Positions 38,825-48,823 of a DNA stretch of 64,000 bases are shown here, piece by piece. Below the pieces are notes generated by a model. The model saw only the letters and a program-made list of their open reading frames with translations, did no database searches and had not been told where the DNA came from. Source of the DNA: Arenicola marina (Eukaryota; Annelida; Polychaeta; Arenicolidae); contig OZ025257.1 in the NCBI GenBank assembly GCA_964019135.1, positions 40,937,798-41,001,797 of the forward strand. The letters run 5' to 3'. Every line of letters begins with the position of its first letter. Within the stretch, counting starts at the first letter, position 1. Position numbers and translations under genes: made by a program.

Positions 38825-41800
38825 ATGGCGGACGTTGTTCCTGATGAAAAATCGCCTGATGCTGTTTGCATGTTGGCTAACCAATATGCAGAATATCTCA
38901 GTTTTGACGTTGCTAAGCAGGTAGTGATAGAACAAAGAGTGGAAATCATCAGTGTTGACAAACTGCCACCTCCACGATGACTTGCCTGAAGCCAACATTT
39001 GTCCTCATCTAAAAATATGTTCTGTTTTGATCAGTCGATGGCCGTAGCCGTGGATGGGCGTGGTGATCAGGTGCTGGTGTCTTGTCAATCACAGGAACCT
39101 GAACTCTAAAGCGAGTTAGTGGGCTGGCGAGCAACTCTTATATATGTAAAAACGAAGGATAAACGATGAACGATACCATAGTTAGCATTTGTTTGCCTGC
39201 TTAAAGTTACTAAGCTTAACTTAAGTTAATTTCCTCAAATTTGATGGGGAAGGTTTCTGTTGAATCGAATTACCAGAACAGCAGTTCGCTCTGTCACAGA
39301 GCCTTGTTACAAATAACAATGCCACAAGGTTGGGGCTAAACAGCAGTAAACATTATAACACTCTGGCAGAAGGAGGCTTTACAGTCTGTGAATATACAGC
39401 AAGTGAGAAGTTGTTGCACCCTCAATTGGAAAATATGTTTTTCATGTGGGTTATGACTGAATTATACACAAGGCTATATATACATCCCCACTCATACAAT
39501 GCTTACCGTCATTTACGTATGTTTTGGAACACCCGAAAAATAATCACAAATCTGGGTGTTCCAAAACATACAGTCAAAAAAATTAATTAATTTTGCAGCT
39601 GTTCCAAAACTTTGATACTTTTTTTGGGGGGGCGGGGTTGTAAAGGGTAGGGAGCTTGTACGGTCAGTCAACCCAAAAGCTTCCGTAGCTGTAGCCACCA
39701 CAGGATGCATGTAAGGGGCAGGGTGGGGTAAGGTCAGCACACAGTATTTGGCTTCCCTGCTTCCTGTCAAACAAAGCCTGGTATGAGTGTAAGGGGATTG
39801 GTCAAGAAGGAGGGGGAAGAAGGAGGTGTCACAAACTTAGTGGCTCCATCACCACAGGCGCTTGGCGAGCTGAGAGGAATGGCCCTCCTCTGACGACGGG
39901 GGTGGGGTGGGCAGCAGTTGGAATGGGGATTACTGTCAGTCAGCCAGCTCTGATGGAGAGAAGAGAAGCGGAGAAATGTGCGTCACATGGATAGGCAGAG
40001 GTGGAGGGTGGTGCAGACAGAGCAGTCACGCAGCGCAGAAATAAAACAATGTATGCTAGTCGGGGGGAGATGGGTGGAAGGGGGTGCACGGAGAGGCGGT
40101 CAGTCAGGCAGCTCAGACATATATACACTGAACGCGCGGGTACCACCGCAAGTTTTGACTGACATTTGATATGCCCCGAAACGAACATAACTCTTTACAA
40201 TATTACCCATTTGAGTAGCTTGAGTGATATTGGATGGGCGGTAAGCCTGGGAACTGATGCCTAAAAGTTGGGAGGGTGCTGGATCGGAGGTTGATACTCC
40301 CTTATTGAGACCGATTTCAATGTTATATGTCTTATATCTTCACGGATGCAACCTAAGTAAATAGATCTATTTCCTGAAAATTAGGGTGTACCAAAACATT
40401 GATACAATAAAATTACCCACCATCTGTCGTGTACTAAAACATACAGCCACAAAAAATAATTATTTTTTCCAAAATTGGGGGTGTTCCAAAACATAGGGAC
40501 ATTTTTGGTGTTCCAAAACATACGTAAATGACGGTAGTTTTTATTGATACTTGAAGATGATGATTTACAGTTTTGGGGTTTTGATTTTGAAGTAGAGCGA
40601 TGCTGATGGTGATTTATTTTCAGCATTCATACTAATGACTAAGATACTTGCTGCAGTTGTTGCATTGATAACCCATCCTCTATTGGTGTTGATTATTACT
40701 CAATGGTCTGTTAGTCTTACATAATAAATCAGCAGGGAAGGAGGGGGGATACACCTCTCTACTAATTTATTATACCTGTGGCTGTGCCTTTGCACGTTTA
40801 ATATCTGCCGCCTCGCTTTTGTAAATATTTTTGTCCCTGCACCATTTGCAGCCACAATTTATGTATTTATTTGCTCCATTAGTCATTACATGAGATTTTA
40901 ACTTACTTGAAAGTGTATCTTGCTTAATAACAGCACAACACGATAGTCTCTAGCATAAAGTATAGCAGATGATAGCCTGAATGTTCAGACGTTACAGTCT
41001 TGACACATGTTCTTGTGACTGTTACAAGAACAAGTGTCAAGACTGTAACGTCTGAACATTCAGGCTAAGCAGATGAAAGTGTGTAGACAGCCGCCTTTTT
41101 ATGACGTTGTAAGGTGAAGGTCACATTGCTGCATTTTCATTGGTTAAAAGAAGTAGGCCCACGGAAGAGTCTAATATCAGGCACTAGAAAAGGGGACAGA
41201 GCATTATATGCCCATTCAAAGTTTCTAAACTAACAGTAATTTTAGCATCTCCAAGCAAAAGCAATGCAAAAGAAATGAGTTTGTAGCTTCAATGTTCATA
41301 CATATGAGAAAAACTATAAACACATGTAAGCTTAATTCGTTAGTTACGGCTTGACATTGACACAACCTAACCCCCCCTGTCCAAAATACCAGCAATACTA
41401 TCACCCACAGACATGACAGATGACAAGGTAAACAGACCGACGGCCATACCGAAACTTGCCTGCTTCGTTTGCGTAAAACTCATAATGTTGGCATCATGTA
41501 AATTCTGTTGACAACAGGACTGTGAGTACGCCAAATTCTGTTGGGTCTTTGGTTCAAGTTGACAAATATAAACTGATTTGGGGCTTGTCAATGAAACATT
41601 TCCTGTCAAATTAGAAAACGAGGCGGCAAATAGTTTCCGTGCCGACTGTACAGTTTATATAAACTGTATAGATCTATATGTACCATGGGCATTGTGCCTA
41701 AAGTACTTCAATAAACTATTATTATCTTCATATTCTTAATTTCTCAAATTAGAGCTGGTTGTACCATAAACTGCCTATTTGAAGCCGTACCCCAACTTTG

Positions 41801-44800
41801 GCCTCAAACTTTGGCCTCAACACTGGGTTGGCAGGCACCCAGAACCATTTCTGGAAAACTACATATTATAAGCTGCACCCGGACTTTGGCCTCTTGCCCC
41901 CCCCCCCCCCCCCCCCACTCCTCCCTCTGTATCCCTGCTTAATTCAGTCCTGCCAACGAAACCAATTAATTGTTTATACAAGCAGTCGCGACCACAGGCA
42001 CAGTAAATCAGTGGAGGGGGGAGGCCGGGGGGGGGGGGGGTAGGGGCCCCACAACGTATACTAAACAACGTATACTTTGTGGGCCCCTACCCCCCGTATA
42101 CGTTGTGGGGCCCCTACCCCTCCCCCCCCCCCCCGGCCTCCCCCCTCCACTGATTTACTGTGCCTGTGGTCGCGACTACTAACAACATTCCCCTCTCCCT
42201 CTCCGATTGCACCTCTTTTCAGGTGTCACACCAGTGGCTGGCTCTTCTGGCCCCTACCAAGCCAATTAATTGTTTTTACAAGCAGTCGTGACTACTAACC
42301 ACATTCACCTCTCTCTCTCCGATCGCAGCTCTTATCAAGTGTCACACCAGTGGCTGGCTCTCCTGGCTCTTACTGCATGTTTATGAATCACTGTCATACC
42401 TACCCAGTGTCAAGTTTCTGTCTGTTACAATTAACTTATTGCATTCGGTGCGAGGCCGGTGGCAGCCATATCCATTTACACCACCTGAAACCTGGCCTCT
42501 GAGCATTGGTCTACAATAGGTGTAGGCGGAGTCGCGTGGCAAGTAGTAATAAATAACACAACCGTAAGTAGCTCATTGTCAGTCTTGATTGCTACGGTAA
42601 CACAATGCCTGGGAAAAGAACATCTTCCGACGCAGCTTTCAAGTTGAATTATCTCCCGACTTGTATGACGTTATGATGCAATACATTATTTTGGCAACAC
42701 CGGTAATTTTACGTATTACCCCCCCCCCCCCCCCCCCCTGGCTTGTCTCGCCACGCTCACTTTAAATCGGCAAAAGGCCCTATTTAAAGCTGCACCCTGA
42801 CTTGCACCTCAAATCCGGAAAGTGGAACCTCACAACTTCCTAATATAAGCCGCAGCTTCAAATAGGCAGTTTACGGTAATAGAATATTCTGTCTAGTACA
42901 TTATGGAATCACCTTATATATGATGAACATATCTAAGCCAACAAGGACATCTTGGTTTGACAAGTGTCAGAATGCTTGGTAATAATACTTCAGCAATTTT
43001 TATTAAGTAACAGTCTCTGAAAAATTGCAACTGAAGAGGGGGGTTCTCCCCCCCCCCACACATTGGGACTATCCAGTCAGTTTGGGGTATGAACTGTGAA
43101 CAATTGTTTACTTGTCATAATGAAGATAACTTCATGCTTGATATTTAAATTACCAGTATTATACTAATACAAGATCTGTATGTGGAGTTTCCTTTCTTTA
43201 TTATTCAGAGAGACCAGTTTGGAGAAAGTATTGAAGATATGTTGGTGCAACTGGATGAGTTTGGCGGGCTTGTTGATCTGGTAAGGGATGGTAGTCAATA
43301 GGAGGTGGTTGGTTAGTACAGCTGTTCTGTTTGTACCATAATACTGCTACTAGTATGACATACGCCTTTAATAGTCAGTCAAACCATCAGCCTGTAGCAG
43401 TCTAGGTAGCATGCTTCAAGATCAAAAAGGTTGCTCTCCTGGAAGGGATGTGTTTAAACGAGAGTGCTACATAAATTACCGGTCTGATTTCATTGCATGT
43501 TCCTCCGCACTGTCAGTGGTGTCATGTAATATCCAGACCAACACTTTCCCTATATGCTTTAAGAGAAGATGATAGATTGGACGATTAGTTGGATAATTAG
43601 CAGCGCAAACATGCATCCCATTTTTCTGTGTTGTAAAATTTGTGTGGCCAGTTGTTGAACCATGAGATGATTTAATGAGATGCAGTGTTGTACTTGAATA
43701 ATTATGACCTCCTGTATGTTTCAGATAAGGAGTGACACTAGTTTGTGTCTTCAAAAGACTCTGCCGATGATTCATGCAAAGAGCACAGAAATGCAAAAAA
43801 TGTTTGAAAAGATTGATAAATTGGAGGCAAGTATATGATCGTATGTGACATGCAGAAATAAGCTTGTGACCATCTGTGACATGAAAATGGACTCCAGGAT
43901 CTATTTAGTGTAGTTGCTGAATATATGGTTCTGTACATATTGCTGACTATAGGGTTCATTGTCAACTTTATTGCAGGCTTTTGTCTCCATGGTAAAACGC
44001 AATGTGGCGCAGTTGGAGCAGCAGGTAGAACTCGCGGAGGATGATATGGGGTCACTCAGTGCGGTCCGAAAAGTCTTCACCTCAATCTCGTTACCCTCCT
44101 TCTTATCTTCCGTAAGTAATGGTTTTGGTATTCAGTGTCTTATCAATATTTTTATATGACGTGCTGATTCTTTTGTTACCCCGCATGCCTCATGGGCATG
44201 ACAAAATGCGTCCCGTTGTCACGTTAAAAGAAAACACTGCATAGTCTTCCGATTTTGACATGAAGACCAGTGACTCTAACATAATATGATCCTCGACATT
44301 TCAGAAGAAACCGGTATCTCCAACGGCAGATACGCGAGCAAGGACCTTTACCCCTCAGCCGATTTTCACCACTGCTGACTATCTGACCTTATCCTCTGCC
44401 ACTGACAAGACGTCTGCTGTGGCAAACCAGCAGCCCCAACGTCTCTCCGGGGAATCGCTGGCCGCTGCGCAACCGCAGGACGCGTCCGCGCAACCGCAGA
44501 CCACTGCACAGCAACGGGAAGATTCTGCGCCATCGCAGGGCGCCTCTGCGCAATCTCAGGATTCTGCCCAGTCGCAGGACGCCTCTGCGCAAGCTCATGA
44601 TTCTGCGCAAGCTCAGGATTCTGCGCAAGCTCAGGATTTTGCGCAAGCTCAGGACGCCTCTGCGCAAGCTCAGGACGCCTCTGCGCAAGCTCAGAGTTCT
44701 GCGCAAGCTCAGAGTTCTGCGCAGTCGCAGGAATCTGCACAGCCACAACCCGCGGTTCTCACTCCGGAGCAAATTCCACGTGGTTTCCAGAAAGAAGACA

Positions 44801-44964
44801 AGACGCAAGCAGCCGTGGAGCAGCCGGTCTCTGGGACAGTGATCATGGACTCACCTGATAAGGAGACAGTAACGGCAGAGGTACCCGTGCTGGAGACGGG
44901 CAGGACCCCGGTAACCCCTGGTGAAGGCGGAGAGACAGGCGCCAGCTTAGCGACAGACAGTTGA
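38825..44964 (+). CDS. BLOC1S4: BLOC-1 subunit 4 (cappuccino) with Ser-Ala-Gln repeat tail
   Basis: Subunit of the BLOC-1 complex, which sorts cargo to lysosome-related organelles. The five exons are 38825-38920, 43209-43280, 43725-43826, 43977-44111 and 44305-44964. They total 1065 nt, or 354 aa. The core matches the family: SIEDMLVQLDEFGGLVDL, then PMIHAKSTEMQKMFEKIDKL, then EAFVSMVKRNVAQLEQQVEL (coiled coil, about residues 75-120), SISLPSFLSS, and FTTADYLTL, equivalent to the end of the human protein (about 217 aa). After that come about 180 residues not found in vertebrate members, with a Ser-Ala-Gln/Asp repeat at about residues 185-285 and an acidic Thr/Val-rich end. The third intron has a GC donor (43827, gcaagt), and the LEAFV motif is restored only by using it. 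Intron 1 (4.3 kb) is full of MITEs. The start ATGGCGG follows a CTCF-like site by about 30 bp. Confidence 0.95.
39504..40536. mobile_element. 1.03-kb non-autonomous DNA transposon with about 30-bp inverted ends
   Basis: The left end taccgtcatttacgtatg (39504) continues as ttttggaacacc. The right end, finishing at 40536, is its inverse. Several subterminal copies of gtgttccaaaacat lie inside both ends. No transposase is encoded. It lies in BLOC1S4 intron 1. Confidence 0.88.
40974..41066. repeat. hairpin with about 43-bp near-perfect arms, BLOC1S4 intron 1
   Basis: agcctgaatgttcagacg opens the left arm and its inverse closes the right. One or two mismatches and a very short loop. It could be a MITE remnant or a source of double-stranded RNA. 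Confidence 0.92.
41761..41930 (+). mobile_element. MITE family G, partial copy, BLOC1S4 intron 1
   Basis: Begins taccataaactgcctattt and gaagccgtac, and reaches an 18-C tract. The distal end is absent. Confidence 0.7.
41950..42365. repeat. tandem duplication split by a MITE
   Basis: About 105-bp copies sharing ccaattaattgttt, acaagcagtcg, actactaac and caccagtggctggctct. The first copy is interrupted by the hAT-like MITE and the second is intact. Confidence 0.88.
41993..42168. mobile_element. hAT-like MITE (foldback, 176 bp) in BLOC1S4 intron 1
   Basis: Ends CACAGGCACAGTAAATC and its inverse, with long inverted arms including poly-G/poly-C. It is flanked by the 8-bp repeat gtcgcgac (41985-41992 and 42169-42176), which fits the hAT target pattern nTnnnnAn. 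A duplicated flank at 42285-42292 shows the uninterrupted site gtcgtgac, so the insertion boundaries are seen directly. Confidence 0.9.
42668..42878 (-). mobile_element. MITE family G, copy 2, BLOC1S4 intron 1
   Basis: Reverse orientation: begins acgttatgatgcaat, has a 20-C tract and ends ggcagtttacggta. Confidence 0.82.
44473..44755 (+). repeat. coding minisatellite in the BLOC1S4 last exon
   Basis: In-frame 18- to 24-bp units built on tctgcgcaagctcaggat encode Ser-Ala-Gln-Ala-Gln-Asp variants (about residues 190-285). Unit lengths stay multiples of three, consistent with selection to keep the frame. Confidence 0.9.
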
Positions 44965-45929
44965 TCGTCGTGAACAATCACATTCCTTATGAGGTGCTTT
45001 GTGTAAATATTAATTATATATTTTTTATTCACTTTGTTTTCCATCTCCTATGTTTATCGCGAGGTTCAGTGTATATTTTTTAAAGGTGTTTGTGCCTGTT
45101 GCCGGCTAATCACCTGTTGTTTCATGAATTTTATTCGGGTCTTCAGCGGTTTCTCTGTGTGGAATGACCTCCTGATTCTGTTCATTACACAACGGCGTTT
45201 GCCTTGAAAGAAGTTGGTCGGGGATCATTTCCACTGACCTCTGGCCGTTATGCTTGACAAACATTGCAATCACGCTAGTAGTATAGGAGTTTCATTATAT
45301 TATTTCACTTAAAGAATGTTTCGTGACAGGTAAGGGGTTATGAAGGTAATAATAAAGTTTCATTGTACACCGAATCAAGTTACGTATCCATGTCCCCTAT
45401 TAACTGATGTTGAGTGTAAAATACATAATCATTTGTACAGTAACCATACGATACCAATACTAACAGAACCGTACTGAAAGCGAGTACTGTGTAAATAAAC
45501 ACTTTGAAATGTTCTTTTTGTGCGATGGTCCGGATTTACTTACGTAGAAGCTAAACGTCAGCTACAACGGTAAACTGAGGCATAATAAGCAGGGAGCTCA
45601 GTTAACTGCCAGACCTAACGATTAAATACAAATAGGTGTCATTATGTCCTAATGTGTCATTACTTATATTTGGTGACGTCGGTTTAGGATACCATTGTTG
45701 ATGAACGACACACAAATTAAAGAGAAACGAAATAAGCCTGAGAACTTTCATCTTTTACTGAAACATTTTTTCATTGAATTTCATTACATTAGCATCATGT
45801 TTCCGCGTACCATAAACGTATTATACAACGTGACAAAGACATAGTTCAGTGGGAATTACGATGACAGGATATTGTGCGTCTAGCATTGGTTTGGGGTGAG
45901 TTCACACAGACCGATTACATGACAAATCC
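44965..45929. other. tail-to-tail intergenic region of BLOC1S4 and zinc-finger gene
   Basis: Likely the BLOC1S4 3' UTR with two AATAAA candidates. I see no AATAAA in minus orientation between 45500 and the array, so the 3' end of the zinc-finger transcript is unclear. The nearest TTTATT is close to 45130. Confidence 0.6.
45351..45356 (+). promoter_or_regulatory. candidate BLOC1S4 polyadenylation signal
   Basis: AATAAA 387 bp after the BLOC1S4 stop. A second at 45494-45499 is followed by a GT-rich stretch. Confidence 0.5.
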
Positions 45930-48823
45930 AGACTGAGGACCGTGTCCGGAGCGCTATGCTCCACGTCTATGTGGACAGTCACCGCCTCCTGGTCCTGATG
46001 TGATCCAGAGACGCCGGCGTCTTTCAGGATAGACTGATGACCGTGTCCGGAGCGCTATGCTCCACCTCCATGTGGACAGTCACCGCCTCCTGGTCCTGAT
46101 GTGATGCAGAGAGACCGGCGTCCTTCAGGATAGACTGATGACCGTGTCCGGAGCGCTATGCTCCACCACCATGTGGACAGTCACCGCTTCCTGGTCCTGA
46201 TGTGATGCAGAGAGACCGGCGTCCTTCAGGATAGACTGATGACCGTGTCCGGAGCGCTATGCTCCACCTCCATGTGGACAGTCACCGCCTCCTGGTCCTG
46301 ATGTGATGCAGAGAGACGGGCGTCCTTCAGGATAGACTGATGACCGTGTCCGGAGCGCTATGCTCCACCACCATGTGGACAGTCACCGCTTCCTGGTCCT
46401 GATGTGATGCAGAGAGACCGGCGTCCTTCAGGATAGACTGATGACCGTGTCCGGAGCGCTATGCTCCACCTCCATGTGGACAGTCACCGCCTCCTGGTCC
46501 TGATGTGATGCAGAGAGACGGGCGTCCTTCAGGATAGACTGATGACCGTGTCCGGAGCGCTATGCTCCACCTCCATGTGGACAGTCACCGCCTCCTGGTC
46601 CTGATGTGATCCAGAGAGACGGGCGTCCTTCAGGATAGACTGATGACCGTGTCCGGAGCGCTATGCTCCACCTCCATGTGGACAGTCACCGCCTCCTGGT
46701 CCTGATGTGAGCCAGAGAGACCGGCGTCCTTCAGGATAGACTGATGACTGTGTCCGGAGCGCTATGCTCCACCTCTATGTGGACAGTCACCGCCTCCTGG
46801 TCCTGATGTGATCCAGAGAGACTGGCGTCCTTCAGGATAGACTGATGACTGTGTCCGGAGCGCTATGCTCCACGTCTATGTGGACAGTCACCGCCTCCTG
46901 GTCCTGATGTGATCCAGAGAGACCGGCGTCCTTCAGGATAGACTGATGACTGTGTCCGGAGCGCTATGCTCCACCTCTATGTGGACAGTCACCGCCTCCT
47001 GGTCCTGATGTGATCCAGAGAGACGGGCGTCCTTCAGGATAGACTGATGACCGTGTCCGGAGCGCTATGCTCCACCTCTATGTGGACAGTCACCGCCTCC
47101 TGGTCCTGATGTGATGCAGAGAGACGGGCGTCCTTCAGGATAGACTGATGACTGTGTCCGGAGCGCTATGCTCCACCTCTATGTGGACAGTCACCGCCTC
47201 CTGGTCCTGATGTGATGCAGAGAGACGGGCGTCCTTCAGGATAGACTGATGACCGTGTCCGGAGCGCTATGCTCCACCTCCATGTGGACAGTCACCGCCT
47301 CCTGGTCCTGATGTGATGCAGAGAGACGGGCGTCCTTCAGGATAGACTGATGACCGTGTCCGGAGCGCTATGCTCCACCTCCATGTGGACAGTCACCGCC
47401 TCCTGGTCCTGATGTGATGCAGAGAGACGGGCGTCCTTCAGGATAGACTGATGACCGTGTCCGGAGCGCTATGCTCCACCTCCATGTGGACAGTCACCGC
47501 CTCCTGGTCCTGATGTGATCCAGAGAGACGGGCGTCCTTCAGGATAGACTGATGACTGTGTCCGGAGCGCTATGCTCCACCTCTATGTGGACAGTCACCG
47601 CCTCCTGGTCCTGATGTGATGCAGAGAGACGGGCGTCCTTCAGGATAGACTGATGACCGTGTCCGGAGCGCTATGCTCCACCTCTATGTGGACAGTCACC
47701 GCCTCCTGGTCCTGATGTGATCCAGAGACGCCGGCGTCTTTCAGGATAGACTGATGACCGTGTCCGGAGCGCTATGCTCCACCTCTATGTGGACAGTCAC
47801 CGCCTCCTGGTCCTGATGTGATGCAGAGAGACGGGCGTCCTTCAGGATAGACTGATGACCGTGTCCGGAGCGCTATGCTCCACCTCTATGTGGACAGTCA
47901 CCGCCTCCTGGTCCTGATGTGATCCAGAGAGACCGGCGTCCTTCAGGATAGACTGATGACTGTGTCCGGAGCGCTATGCTCCACCTCTATGTGGACAGTC
48001 ACCGCCTCCTGGTCCTGATGTGATGCAGAGAGACCGGCATCCTTCAGGATAGACTGATGACCGTGTCCGGAGCGCTATGCTCCACGTCTATGTGGACAGT
48101 CACCGCCTCCTGGTCCTGATGTGATCCAGAGAGACCGGCGTCCTTCAGGATAGACTGATGACTGTGTCCGGAGCGCTATGCTCCACCTCTATGTGGACAG
48201 TCACCGCCTCCTGGTCCTGATGTGATCCAGAGAGACGGGCGTCCTTCAGGATAGACTGATGACTGTGTCCGGAGCGCTATGCTCCACCTCCATGTGGACA
48301 GTCACCGCCTCCTGGTCCTGATGTGATGCAGAGAGACGGGCGTCCTTCAGGATAGACTGATGACCGTGTCCGGAGCGCTATGCTCCACCTCTATGTGGAC
48401 AGTCACCGCCTCCTGGTCCTGATGTGATCCAGAGACGCCGGCGTCTTTCAGGATAGACTGATGACCGTGTCCGGAGCGCTATGCTCCACCTCCATGTGGA
48501 CAGTCACCGCCTCCTGGTCCTGATGTGATGCAGAGAGACGGGCGTCCTTCAGGATAGACTGATGACCGTGTCCGGAGCGCTATGCTCCACGTCTATGTGG
48601 ACAGTCACCGCCTCCTGGTCCTGATGTGATGCAGAGAGACGGGCGTCCTTCAGGATAGACTGATGACCGTGTCCGGAGCGCTATGCTCCACCTCCATGTG
48701 GACAGTCACCGCCTCCTGGTCCTGATGTGATGCAGAGAAACGGGCGTCCTTCAGGATAGACTGATGACCGTGTCCGGAGCGCTATGTTCCACCTCCATGT
48801 GGACAGTCACCGCCTCCTGGTCC
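45930..48823. repeat. 101-bp tandem array, 28 full periods plus a partial copy
   Basis: Copies start at 45930, 46031, 46132 and so on to 48758 with a constant 101-bp period, so 28 periods show no net length change. Copies differ by a few substitutions at recurring positions. Read on the minus strand, each unit holds the last 24 codons of the zinc-finger gene (from DQEAVTVHMEVEH to the TGA) plus about 30 nt of 3' flank. The copy at 48758-48823 is the coding one, so the rest lies downstream of the stop and would form an array-rich 3' UTR or 3' flank. Each unit also has a short GGAGC/GCTCC stem. Confidence 0.97.

Noticed and set aside
45930-48823. CRISPR-like regular array
   Set aside because: Units are contiguous copies with no unique spacers, derived from a eukaryotic coding end.
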